Of a DNA stretch of 33,531 nt, positions 11,590 through 21,910 are shown in pieces (position 1 is the first letter of the stretch; every line of letters starts with the position of its first letter). The stretch spans positions 1 to 33,531 of the forward strand of contig NW_025955383.1 of NCBI RefSeq assembly GCF_022376445.1, read 5' to 3'. The DNA is from Fomitopsis serialis (taxonomy: Eukaryota > Basidiomycota > Agaricomycetes > Polyporales > Fomitopsidaceae). The notes beneath the pieces were generated by a model. The model searched no databases, had not been told where the DNA came from, and was given only the letters and a program-made list of their open reading frames with translations. The position numbers were made by a program, and so were the translations under genes.

Positions 11590-12014
11590 CTTTGTTGTAG
11601 AGACACGGGTTCAAGGTATCGTTGTCCGAGTCGCGTTCGCGGTGGTGGCTGATGTTCAGAAGTTCAGGCGCTCAACGCGTCTACGTACAACGCGTATCGC
11701 GCCACTTGCGCGCGCCCGATCAAACTGCAAGTCGAACACTGGTGCAAGTTACTGTTCTGCAGGCTCGGAGTTACGGGGCGATGTTGGAAGGCAAAGCCGG
11801 TCAATCCATGATGCTGTGCGCAAGTCAATAAATCAATTTATTTTGTACTTGCGACATACCGTGCTGCTCAGGCTGTAACAGCTCGTCGACATCAAAGCCA
11901 TCAAGCCGGAGGCGGTGCACCAGGAAAGGCATGTTAGTTCTCACGGGCCTGACACGTCGCCCCGCGTCTTGCTCGCCCGCTAGCTCGCCTTCTCCAACTT
12001 GCACCCATCACGCC
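11590..12014. promoter_or_regulatory. Shared divergent promoter region, MUTYH and SURF4 homologues
   Basis: The 425 nt between the two divergent start codons must contain both promoters. I see no clear TATA box or RNA gene in it. This is inferred from gene orientation. Confidence 0.5.
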
Positions 12015-13288
12015 ATGTCTGCTCGCATTTCTCTCGCCCGCCCGGCGCAGGCCACCGCTAGCTACACCCCCGACCCCCACGGCTTTGGCAACTCACGATC
12101 TTCTAATGGCTACAGAGCCGCGAATCCTGACGACCCGATCGAGAAGCTACGCGCGTTCGCCCAGACGGTAGAGGAGAACATCGACATCTACGCGCAGCCT
12201 TTGAGGCCCCATCTGCCAGCAATAGGCCGATTTCTGATTGTCATTACTTTCCTGGAGGATTCCCTGCGAATCATAACACAATGGAGCGACCAGCTGTGGT
12301 ACTTGCAGAAGTTCGTGTGCAGGCGCGGTATATGCTTAGATTGTGGAGGCTAATCCTTCTATGTCACACAGGCATCGCCATTTCATCTGGGGCTTCTCAC
12401 ATATCTTCCTGTTGATTAATGTGCTCGTAAGTGGACGTGACAGCTCTGTTTTGATATAATGCAGACTCGCCGGAACCTTGTCAGACCATGCTTATCGGGT
12501 CTGGTGCTGTCATCGTCAAGAAGCACTCAGAGTATGCCGTCGGTGGTCTCCTTGGGGTCGTGGTTATGCAAGCGTTCGGATACGGGCTCATCTTCGACCT
12601 CAACTTCTTCCTCCGCAACCTGAGCGTGATCGGTGGTCTGCTCATGGTGTTTACGGACTCCATGTACACGCGCAAGAAGATATTCGCTGGTCTTCCTTCT
12701 ATGAGCGAGACCGACCGCAAGAAATAGTGCGTTTTTCTGCGTCATGCATTGCCAAGCTGAGGACTGACGCCGGAACAGCTTCCTGCTCGCCGCCCGTGTA
12801 CTACTGATCTTCCTGTTCCTTGGATTTATCATCCGGGGACAGTGGAGCTTCGGTCGCGCTATCGTATCGGTCGTTGGACTGGGAGCGTGCGGCATGGTCG
12901 CAGTTGGCTTCAAGGCCAAGTGGTCGGCTGCTTTCCTCGTGATTATCCTGTCCGTCTTCAATGTGTTCATCAACTCCTGGTGGAGCGTCCACTCCGCTCA
13001 TCCCCAGAGGGACTTCTTGAAGTAAGTTTGGCTCGCATTTGCTACGCGTACCTCTTGCTGACAGACATTTTCCAGGTACGACTTCTTCCAAACACTATGT
13101 GCGTACTAGACATAAGTGCCCCTGTATGAGTCGTGGGCTAATCAAACGCTCTCACTATAGCGATCGTCGGTGGTTTGATCCTTCTAGTCAACATGGGTCC
13201 TGGTACGTTATCCACTATGTGCACGCAAGTCTTTACTTATTCTTACCTAGGCGGCTTGTCCGTCGACGAGAAGAAAAAGACGTACTAA
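12015..13288 (+). CDS. SURF4/Erv29-family ER cargo receptor
   Basis: Multi-pass membrane protein that loads soluble secretory cargo into COPII vesicles at the ER. Seven exons (12015-12310, 12372-12426, 12485-12726, 12779-13021, 13076-13098, 13161-13202, 13251-13288) give 312 residues with every phase closing. Landmarks are IGRFLIVITFLEDSLRII, the W-SDQLWYLQKHRHFIWGF region, HSEYAVGGLLGVVVMQAFGY, FLRNLSVIGGLLMV, FINSWWSVH, DFFQTLSIVGGLILLVNMGP and the C-terminus GGLSVDEKKKTY, whose KKTY is a dilysine (KKxx) COPI retrieval signal. Several hydrophobic helices run throughout. The ATG at 12015 fits the family N-terminus; an in-frame ATG at 11931 would add 28 residues of non-conserved sequence. Exon 5 is only 23 nt. 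It is divergent from MUTYH. No lesion is seen. Confidence 0.96.
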
Positions 13289-13768
13289 GTCAGGCGTGTG
13301 CGATACGCCAGAGTACGGACAAAGCACTGTTAGGAAGGAGCGTCCTTTCGCTGGGCGTAGGTCGAGGCCAGCGGGCGGGTGGTAATACTGGATTGGAGGG
13401 GTCTCACTGTACATGCAACGTCCCGAAAACTTCATTTGACAGCCTTTTACTTTTTACTATTAACTTATGCGATGACGACATGGCAGCCCTCTGATTCAGA
13501 GGGACAATGGCTGTATATGGCCTCTGGTGTGATTGTGAGTTCGCGGTAAGTCTATATAGACTTAGTCTGAGTAACTTTGGCGGCGAACACATCAGATGAT
13601 GCTGGTCACTGTCTCTTTCAGTTCGCGCATGGCTCTACAACGAGTATGTAGGTGTGCTGAGTCGGTGTGCTCACCTATCAAAAACAGTACTTATACCTAT
13701 TTTGTGCTCCTCGTGAGTCAGTTAGCATGCAGCCTGGCATACAGTGTCCGAAGGTTTCTCCAAAAGAT

Positions 13769-13839
13769 TCCGACACGGGGAATCGAACCCCGGGCTATCG
13801 CGTGAGAGGCGATAATGTTAGCCACTACACCATATCGGA
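13769..13839 (-). tRNA. tRNA-Glu (anticodon CTC)
   Basis: On the minus strand the sequence starts TCCGATATGGTGTAGTGGCT and folds as a cloverleaf. The acceptor stem is TCCGATA with TGTCGGA, the anticodon arm ATCGC-CTCTCAC-GCGAT displays CTC, and the T arm contains GGTTCGATTCC (an intact B box). A TTTT pol III terminator follows within a few bases (complement at 13762-13765). No intron is present. The gene lies between the SURF4 homologue and ENP2, about 155 nt upstream of the ENP2 start on the opposite strand. Confidence 0.95.
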
Positions 13840-13993
13840 CTTCCTCTGTAAAACGACATGTGCTTATCCACTCAGACTCCGGCTGTCTGCGTCGGTGCCA
13901 TGAAACTTTTGACGACTTTCATTTGCTCTTGATTTCTTCAGCCACAGTCTGTGTGCATGCACGACAATAATCTGTTCCTGTCGGGAAGAAGAC

Positions 13994-16568
13994 ATGGTTG
14001 CGCTCGCAGATCCTACGGCAGTCAAGGTCTACACCGTCAATGGCGCAGCCTCGGGATCGTCTTCTTCACTACCAGACTGGCTCACTCGAAAACGCGCTGT
14101 GCAAGGGAAGGGAAAGCGTAGCGCCATTCGAGAGCAGGTCGAGTCGACGATCGAACTCATTCAGCACTTCGAGTTCCCCGAGGCGAGCAACCGAGTAAAG
14201 ACGACCAGGGACGGACACCATGTTATTGCGACTGGGACATACAAGCCTCAGATACGAGTGTGGGACCTTGACCAGCTATCGCTCAAGTTCGAGCGGCATA
14301 CTGACGCGGAGAATGTTGACTTCGTTGTGAGTAAGTTTGCCTTGCTGCGAGTGTTGATATTGCTAGTGCTAATGTCCGCATTTATGCGGGGTAGATGCTG
14401 TCGGATGACTGGACCAAGAGTATACACCTTCAAAACGATCGCTCTGTAGAGCTGCACACACAAGGCGGTTTCCACTACCGCACACGGATACCTCGCTTTG
14501 GGCGGGCACTCGCGTACCACCTCCCCTCGTGTGACGCTCTGTTTGCAGCCTCTGGTCCAGAGATCTTCCGTCTAAATCTAGACCAGGGCCGGTTCATGAA
14601 CCCTCTGCTGCTGCAAGGCGAAGGTGGCGAGGCGATCGCAGGTGTGAATGCCATCGACATCAACCCAGCTCACCAGCTATTCGGCTTCGGTGTGGAGGGG
14701 AACGGCACCGTAGAATTCTGGGACCCCCGCTCGAGGGCACGAGTGGGTATCCTCAGACTACCAAAGGACAGGCTGCTGCCAGTAGGCGCGGCAATACCTG
14801 CGCTACCGGGCGTAGACGATGGCGGAGCTCAGTCACTCTCAGTAACTGCCATCTCGTCACGGCAAGACGGACTGTCCTACGCGATTGGTACGTCATCCGG
14901 ACACACTATGCTCTACGACATACGTTCCGCTCGGCCGTTGGCCATCAAAGACCAAGGTTATGGTCTCCCGGTCAAGAACGTGGCATGGATAGAGGGTGGC
15001 AGCCGTATGGCAGGTGACGGACTGGTGTTGAGTGCGGACAAGAAGGTCATCAAGATCTGGGACAGGAATTCGGTGTGTATACGGTTTTTATTCTCAGAAC
15101 CAGTTTGCCCATATATATTCCTCGATTAGCCGGAGACCAACTTCACCTCGATAACACCCGCTGCGGACATCAACGACGTCCATCACGTACCCAACAGCGG
15201 TCTGCTGCTCCTCGCCAACGAAGGCATCCAAATGACGACGTACTTCATCCCTCAACTCGGACCCGCCCCGCGCTGGGCGAGCTTCCTCGAGAACCTCACC
15301 GAAGAATGGAGACCAGACGATGCGCACCGCCTACAAGGACTACAAGTTCATCACGCGGGACGAGCTTACGAGCCTCGGACTCGACCACCTTGCCGGTACG
15401 CCCGCGCTGAAGCCGTACATGCACGGCTACTTCGTCTCGCTCGCGCTCTATGACACCGCGCGCGTCATCGCGAACCCGTACGTGTACGCGGAGCACCGCG
15501 AACGCGCTGTCCGTGAGAAGATGGAGAAGCTCGCGGAGAGCAGGATCCGCGCGCCGAAGAACGCGCTGGCGGGCGTGAAGGTGAACAAGGCTCTCGCGGA
15601 GAAAATTAGGAAGGAGGAGGAGCGGGCGAGGAAGAGGGAGGAGAGGAAGCAGGCGAAGAAGGCGTCGCAGGCAGAGGGGGTGGCAGATGTGATGGACGTG
15701 GATGAGGAAGGCAGTGAGGTGGAGGACAAAGGTGCCAAGGAGAAGCCGAGTCTTCTCAACGATCCGCGTTTCGCAGCCCTCTTCAAGAATCCTGAGTTCG
15801 AGGTGGACGAGAACACCCGAGAATACGCACTACTCAACCCCTCAGCGGCTGCACAACGGCAGGGTCGTGGGGTTGCAGGGAAGAGCGGAAGGACGAAGAC
15901 AGCAGTTGAGCAAGAAGAAGAGGAGAGCGACAAAGGTTCGTCAGACGGGCTCAGTGAGAGCGAGGAAAGTAAGAGTGGGAGCGAGGAGAGTCAGGACAGT
16001 GACGTCGCTGGAGGTACGTTGCTTTGGCCGGGTCAAACACATGCGCTCATTCATCTTCCATAGAGCTCTGGACAGACGACATCCGCGCCCGCTTGGCCGC
16101 CCGCAACTCGGCACGTTCGCAGTACCGCTCACGAGCACAGCCGCGCCAACCAAAAGTCAACCTTGTCCCCTTACATGCACAAGCATCGGGAGCAAGTCGT
16201 TCCGCGGACAGAAATGCCACCTTCGGTCAGCGCCGTTCCGGCCCTTCTGTCGTTGGAAAGGGCAAGACGCGGGTGGACACCGCAGATGTACATCAAACAG
16301 GTGACGGTGGCATGGAAACGTCATTTGTGCCGCGGTCATCTGGTGCGTACGACTCTGACGAAGACATGGATGGTTCGAGCCGCACAACTGCGAAGGGTGC
16401 CAAAGGGGGAAGGATGCGAAGAGGAAGGGGGTGGAGTCTTTCGGCGCTGGCATGGAACGAGGCGGCGAAGACCCGGATCGCGAGCTGAGTGAGAGCGAAC
16501 GGCGGGGAAGGACTCAACGGCGGAAGGGCATGCGGAGTGGGAGCAAGAACACGTTCAGAAGGCAATGA
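13994..16568 (+). CDS. ENP2: Nucleolar ribosome-biogenesis protein ENP2/NOL10
   Basis: A WD40-containing component of the small-subunit processome. Exons are 13994-14326, 14395-15072, 15130-16013 and 16064-16568. N-terminal landmarks are KVYTVNGAA, TRDGHHVIATGTYKPQIRVW, MLSDDWTKSIHLQNDRSVEL and GVNAIDINPAHQLFGFG. The middle has TTYFIPQLGPAPRWASFLEN, then YKDYKF and LGLDHLAGTPALKPYMHGYF. A lysine/glutamate-rich helix follows, then a NUC153 motif (LLNDPRFAALFKNPEFEVDE), acidic serine stretches, and a tail with VESFGAGMERGGEDPDREL and GRTQRRKGMRSGSKN. As written the frame breaks twice: near 15305-15315 (two bases short between LENLTEE and MRTAYKDY) and near 16405 (one base short in a G run, before RKGVESFGAG). 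Adding those three bases makes all phases close at TGA 16566-16568, about 800 residues. Without them the last exon stops at 16488. Confidence 0.93.
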
Positions 16569-17939
16569 TTGAGTACCCCCTTATCATGTACATTGCCGTG
16601 GCAGTATCCCACAGGTCCTCTGGACTCGCGCAGGTGGTGAGACGCGGAGGTCTTGGCAACATTCACACTTATTTGCTCACTTATCTGCCCGCGGGCTACT
16701 CAATCATCTCGTCGCCGTCGATATTAGGCGATAATTCTCGGATCCAGGGTTGTCAGACAGAATAACTGCATTTGCATGATCGCTACCAGCCATCAGAGTG
16801 AGTGAAGATGCAACATCCCCTCGAGCTGTTGACTGAATGTCTCAATGTGTAGGGTATCCTGATGGCGTGACTCAATCTCTGATGCTAGAGCACTTGAATG
16901 AGATGTTGCTAGGCATCGCTGCCAACCGCTCGACAAGTAGAGTGCATTTCAATGACCTTCGAAGATGGTGGAATGTGTCCGGCGTAGAAGCCAATGCACA
17001 TTAGATCCCCGGAGCGCTGTACAACATTCCAAACGAATGGTGGGTTCTTGTTCGTTTCCGCGAGCTTTCTAGTAGTAGTTGTCTCGGTGGGCTGCATTTA
17101 TCTGTGTTCACGCTTCAAGCTGACGATGATTTCCTGGCCCAGAGTTACATGCAGGGAGACAGACCGCTGCAAATCTTGTTTGCCAGAAGCTCAAATAAGC
17201 TTTAATTCGCTCGTATGAACTGCCCGTGTGGTGTGACATCACGGTCGGTCGCATATATTGTGTGCCCGTATGGGTAAGTCTTCCGCATGTTGAAAACAGT
17301 GCCTGTCATGCAATAGACGTGTCGGTTCAATGAATCATACGAATATCATCACTCCAGGACCAGTGCATTGGACTTCTCATTTTTGACAGCGCTCACCGGC
17401 ATTGTGTCATGTCCCAGAGCATGATTCATGTCCGGTCCTCTGTTAGACTGCTACTATTCAGATTGAAGCCGCAGCCTTTGATACAAGGCAGGTTCACTTC
17501 CTCGCGACTCAAATGCATGGTTGTTCATGCTGCGAAGCTTGAAGGGCAACAGCACTCGTTCGATGTGTATCGCTTCAAATCTGAGTGATACCCGGTACGC
17601 GATGCAGCCTCTCGTCATCGGCCACAAGGACCTGGAAAATAGACACGAGCCTCAATGAAGGTGTGCAGGCCTGCAGGACGATCAGGACTTTTTGTCCTAT
17701 TGACTTCCAGGCAGATTGGGACCGCCCGGGAATTCCTAGGTTCTGCAATTAATCGGGAATAGGCACTAGCGTAGAGAAACAGACGCCAAGAGTGAACATA
17801 TGTAAGAGAAGCGTCTCTTCGGTGTAGATGGTTTATAGTGGGCGACAAGGTAAGGCTTGTATCTGTCGTTCACGCCCCCAGTGGCAGACGGACGCGCACA
17901 TATATCGGTGTAACTGAAGGTGCGGAGCGGAGGCTCGGA
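16569..17939. other. Intergenic, nothing recognised
   Basis: About 1.4 kb between ENP2 and the tandem membrane-protein locus. Both strands have frequent stops, and I see no conserved protein motif, RNA gene or terminal repeats. Confidence 0.45.
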
Positions 17940-17973
17940 GGCGCATTCAATAGCCAAGTTGGGGTGCCGAACC

Positions 17974-17993
17974 TGGCGCGTCCCTTCGGCTCG
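17974..17993 (+). promoter_or_regulatory. Upstream repeated element, copy A1
   Basis: First of three occurrences of TGGCGYGTCCCTWCGGCTCG upstream of the tandem genes; about 285 nt before the copy A start codon. Its ends (GGCGCG and CGAGCC) are partly complementary. Function is unknown. Confidence 0.45.
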
Positions 17994-18113
17994 AGCCTTG
18001 ACCTTTGCGGAAACAGCGTTAACGGTCTTGGGTAGCGAGGTTGTGTAATGAAGGGTAATAAGAAGCTGGAGGCGGCGGGCTGGCAACTTCAGCCTGTTCG
18101 ATCGCGCCGAGGA

Positions 18114-18133
18114 TGGCGTGTCCCTACGGCTCG
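18114..18133 (+). promoter_or_regulatory. Upstream repeated element, copy A2
   Basis: Second occurrence of the 20-bp element (Y = T, W = A), about 75 nt before the TATAAG of copy A. It lies 140 nt from the first copy and in the same orientation. Confidence 0.45.
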
Positions 18134-18209
18134 ATCCTATGTAGAGCCTTACACGGCGTCCATAGTTGGAGTCTATCATGCGTACGCTCGCCTCGCTCCC
18201 TCTCCACTG

Positions 18210-18215
18210 TATAAG
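18210..18215 (+). promoter_or_regulatory. TATA box of tandem gene copy A
   Basis: TATAAG lies 45 nt before the ATG at 18261. The matching TATAAG in copy B at a similar distance supports it. Confidence 0.6.
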
Positions 18216-18260
18216 TATACGGCTGCCTCAGGCTCGGCAGTCCCCTAGGACCAGCCAACG

Positions 18261-19309
18261 ATGACCAGCGAACACACCGAACATCCACTCGGGCGATCTG
18301 AGCCGACCGGCTCCAGAACCTCAGGCTTAGCACATCGGTATCTGGTACGTCGCCTAAAATATGCACGAAACATTCGGAGCTCACTACGGCTCTGCACGGC
18401 GTAGCGCGACGACAACAAGCATATCTGGCTGTCGTGCTGCGTGGCAGCCTCGATATCCATCTTCCCACTCAGTACCCTGATCGCGCGCCGCATTCCGCGG
18501 CTTGCCACCTCTGCATGGGCGCGAGAGACGTGGGCCGACAAAGACAGCATCAGCACGCTTTTGCAAGCATCTACTGCGTTGGGAGCTATAACATACTCGT
18601 TCACGCGTCAGAGGCAATACAAGAAGGCGGCCGAGACAGACGAAGACATCCGGACCATCGCACTCGCCACTGATGCAGTTGGATACGGCTTCCAGCGGCA
18701 ATCGCCCGGGCTCCTACGTCTCTTGTTGCCGCAACGAAATGGGACCTTGGGTCCAGCAGGTGCGCTGCGCCTACATGTCTCTGTTCCGAATGCTTATCAT
18801 ACAGCGCAGAACTCGAGAAACCGACCAATAATATCATGGAATCGGAGGAGCCGAGCAACATCATAGAAAGGAGTGTCATCGCCGCCGCTAAGCTTTGGAC
18901 TTCCTCGACGCCCTTGTGGATCGTGCGCAAGGGCTTGGAGGACGACCTACGAGATCACGGCGTGCCGCAGCGTGACATTGAGAGAGTGGTAGTCCTTCTA
19001 GGAGGAGCACCGGACTTCGAGAAGCACTTGGTAGGCATTGTCCCGCCATTCAGCAGTCTGCATACTATGCTAAGCCTCCGGCAGGGTCTATATGTATTGA
19101 CAGTACTTGCGTTGACACTGGGGTATACCTGGCCTATGCTCACAAAGAGGCCACGGCCGATGTGGCTGGGGTTCGGAGCGATCCCTTGGGTGGGTGCGTG
19201 GGGTATGTATGGCATCACTTACTTTCAGCATGAATGGTTAGCTTTGCACATCGAAGATAGGTCTGCTGTTGCTACTGTTTTGCGAAAGAGACGCCTCACG
19301 CAGACATAG
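18261..19309 (+). CDS. Unrecognised multi-pass membrane protein, tandem copy A
   Basis: Four exons (18261-18344, 18420-18759, 18810-19030, 19085-19309) give 289 residues, and every phase closes. I do not recognise the family. A short hydrophilic N-terminus ends in AHRYL. A likely membrane segment follows at residues about 29-50 (HIWLSCCVAASISIFPLSTL), with a weaker one around 75-90. A soluble region then has the best-conserved block (AKLWTS-T-LW-RK-LEDDLR-HGV-Q-DIER and LLGGAPD-EKH). Two hydrophobic segments close the protein at about 216-233 and 242-261 (LGFGAIPWVGAWGMYGITYF). The model is supported by copy B, which shares exon 1 length, intron positions and the TATA box. The last intron (54 nt) is open in frame and could be retained. 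Confidence 0.75.
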
Positions 19310-20021
19310 CGTCGGAGGTGTTCAATAGCTACTGGCCTGGACTCGCTATGTCTACTGTCTCCGTTTCTACTCCCCACCCTACTCCTTGAATCGAGGTTCT
19401 GCCAGGCCGCTGATGGCATCTTGCCTCTCTTTGTATGTTGAGCGTGTGGCCCCCAAGAATTGCTAGCTTAGGTGCGCGCGAGTCTGACGCAGACGTCGGG
19501 CACTTAACGAACCACAGAACCGCTGATCATGGAATGTATCTAGCCTGCGTCAACTTCCTCAGGCTCCTCGTACCACCGTCATGCAGTTCCGCGATTCTGT
19601 GAAGTCGACGTTGCAATAGTGCGTCTCGAGCGCAAGCTCAAAACAGTTAGGGAACTACTTATCTGCCTTATACATACGACAGTCCTCACGTCAACTTGAG
19701 TCGTGTTTGTGGCCTGCCTACGGAAGACTAGCTGATCTGTGTAAGACTGTATTAGACTTCCTTACTTACACCTATATGAACGAGAATTCCCACGCTCAGT
19801 GGATACCCAAGTACAACCGTGACGCCGCGCAACTTGAAGCAACCCATCACATTGCCACGATAGCATGGTGTTCTCTACGCAATCTCTATGTCTGTACTGG
19901 TCGTCTCCCACCTCAGCTGACAGCTGGAGATGCTTACATGTCGGAACAACAGTCTTCGAATCGGGGAATTATGTAAAGGTACGGATACTCGGACGCGGAC
20001 TGAGCTCGCTCGTGCCGGACC

Positions 20022-20041
20022 TGGCGTGTCCCTTCGGCTCG
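20022..20041 (+). promoter_or_regulatory. Upstream repeated element, copy B
   Basis: Third occurrence of TGGCGYGTCCCTWCGGCTCG (Y = T, W = T), about 110 nt before the TATAAG of copy B. Here it continues into CGCC, giving a near-palindromic GGCGTG...CGCGCC. Confidence 0.45.
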
Positions 20042-20132
20042 CGCCTCGAGAAGTCATGGTCTCAGCGGAAGCAGCATTGTTGAGTCCTCAGTTCGACACG
20101 CGAATGCACGCCTCGCACCCTCTCTGCTCCAG

Positions 20133-20138
20133 TATAAG
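20133..20138 (+). promoter_or_regulatory. TATA box of tandem gene copy B
   Basis: TATAAG lies 56 nt before the ATG at 20195, in a context like that of copy A (CTCGCACCCTCTC upstream, AGTA downstream). Confidence 0.6.
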
Positions 20139-20194
20139 TACAGTCACATACATAGCTGTGTGGACCCGACGCACTCCAAGAATCATTGGCAGCG

Positions 20195-21212
20195 ATGCCT
20201 GAACGCACCGAACAGATACCGCCTGGACAATCCTCAACCGCTACGACCGCCTATAACCGGCTCGTCCATCGCTATCTGGTATGTCTTGAAAATACGCGTG
20301 AGACGTCCAAAGCCCATCATAACTTTGCACCGCATAGCGCGAGGATAACAGGCACATCTGGCTGTCGTGCTGCGTAGCAGTATCGTCGTGTGCGTTCTTC
20401 CCGCTCAGCTTGCTGGTCGCGCGCCGTATTCCGCGGCTTGCTACCACTGCATGGGCGCGAGAGGCCTGGGGCGACAAAGACGGTGTCATCATGCTTCTTC
20501 AAACATCTGCATTCTCGGGATGGTTGGCCTACTATCACGCGCTGGAGACAATATGAAAGGATGGAAGAGAAGGACGTGGACTTCCGGACCATTAGCCGAG
20601 CCAATTTCTTGAGCATGGATCACTTCAAGCTTCAATCTCCTGGGAGTTCTTGGAGTGTGGTGAAGGCAGCTTCGTTACCAGCAGGTGCGCCACATTTATA
20701 TATTCTTGCTACGATTATTCACTGGTCTCGACTCCAACTGTCTGCAGACAACTTGGACAGTCCGATTGACATCATCGAGAGGATTGGCATGACCTCTGCT
20801 AAGCTGTGGACATCCCCAACACGCCTATGGGTGATGCGCAAGACCTTGGAGGACGACCTACGGAAACATGGTGTGTCGCAGAGTGACATCGAAAGGATAG
20901 TAATCCTTCTCGGAGGGGCGCCAGATTGTGAAAAGCATGTAGTGAGCACCTTACTTGACGCCATGTCTATATCTTGCATTAAAGCTGCGGTAGTTCGTTG
21001 GAAGATTACTATCACTGGCCTGCGTGGCGGGTGGTGCTTGGCCTTTCTTCATAATGCGGCCACGGCCAAGGTGGCTGCGCCCAGGTATCGCACTGGCTAT
21101 GACACTATGTGTGTCTAGCCTTGCTTATTTCCAGCATCTCTGGATAGCTCTGCACATTCAGAACAGGTTTGCTGTTGCTACTGTCTTGAGAGAGAGAGGC
21201 TTAGCATATTAG
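20195..21212 (+). CDS. Unrecognised multi-pass membrane protein, tandem copy B (frameshifted as written)
   Basis: A paralogue of copy A with the same four-exon plan: 20195-20278, about 20344-20684, 20748-20941 and 20994-21212. Exon 1 is again 84 nt and ends HRYL. The acceptor used by copy A reads AGG here; an upstream GCGAG acceptor at 20343 restores frame and adds three residues (DNR) before HIWLSCC. Within exon 2 the frame is lost near 20535: relative to copy A, two bases are missing between AYY and TRWRQYE, giving TGA at 20554-20556. Past that point the alignment resumes (IIER, AKLWTS, LEDDLRKHGVSQSDIER, LLGGAPDCEKH) and continues into the C-terminal hydrophobic exon with WPFFIMRPRPRW and AYFQHLWIALHI. 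It is either a decaying copy or an intact gene with a sequence error. Confidence 0.65.
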
Positions 21213-21910
21213 CGTCGGAGGACTGGACGTACTCTACTGAACCAGTCTATTGTTGAGTATGCTACTGTTCAGTTATTGTGTGTTGTCTACTACGTCTCTG
21301 CTCCCAACCCCACTGACACATAAACTTTTGTTGGTTCAGTACCTTGCTAATCAATAGTCAAAATTCTAACGTACAGTGCGAAGAGTTCACTTAGTACTAT
21401 GTGACGGATGCAGTCTCAAGTGCAACTTCCTCATCTTTCTACCATCACGACATCGTACAAATGGGCGACTCGGTGCATTTCATGTTTGACATGGCGATCG
21501 TGCGTCTCTCAAGCTCAAGACCGAAGGGCCTGCCAAGTTGCTGGCACTTGTCTTGAACGCCGACGACCAGCCGATGACTCGGACATTGACAATCGTCGAT
21601 AAGTAAGGCCCCGGGCACCGACGCTGATAAATACCGCGATCAGCGACTCCGGCCGCCTTGAGATCTTGAGACCTCGAGCTGAGAGCCTTTCCAGCATCCC
21701 GTGGTACTTTCGCCGAACCGGCGTCGCGAGAACGACGGTGTGCGGCCCGACGAAGCGGAAGTATGCCCGTAGTACATATGTGAGTTACTGCCCGCAAAGC
21801 ACTCATCTTACCCTCATCTTCACGCCGACGTGTGGAAGTTATACTGATAGACTACCAGCAGCGACACCCGGGACACTACAGCAGCGAGCAGTGACGACGA
21901 TTGAAGCGCA
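21213..21910. other. Intergenic, upstream of the dehydrogenase gene
   Basis: No gene recognised. It contains the end of tandem unit B and presumably the promoter of the dehydrogenase. I see no clear TATA box near 21911. Confidence 0.45.

Larger units (their letters stand above)
19310..20194. other. Spacer between tandem copies, with copy B promoter
   Basis: From 19310 to about 19984 I see no gene. From about 19985 the sequence resembles the promoter of copy A. Confidence 0.5.
17940..21245 (+). repeat. Diverged direct tandem duplication (two gene-plus-promoter units)
   Basis: Unit A (about 17940-19345) and unit B (about 19985-21245) match in order along their length. Both have the TGGCGYGTCCCTWCGGCTCG element, a CTCGC-CCCTCTC stretch before TATAAG, an 84-nt first exon ending in CAT-CG-TATCTG, similar intron 1 sequence, exons 2-4, and GCGTCGGAG just after the stop codon. 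They are old copies: the best-conserved protein block is 40 of 57 residues identical. Confidence 0.8.

Noticed and set aside
11306..11878. Long plus-strand open frame opposite MUTYH exon 1
   Set aside because: It is the complement of the MUTYH N-terminal exon and has no motif of its own.
15448..15933. Minus-strand open frame rich in Ser/Phe opposite ENP2
   Set aside because: Complement of the Lys/Glu-rich ENP2 helix; composition is explained by the sense strand.
20349..20352. Copy B acceptor mutation as proof of pseudogenisation
   Set aside because: An upstream in-phase GCGAG acceptor three codons earlier rescues the exon, so this change alone is not a lesion.
17940..21245. LTR retrotransposon explanation for the repeated sequence
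   Set aside because: The repeat units contain a spliced gene with its own TATA box and no gag-pol motifs; a gene duplication fits better.
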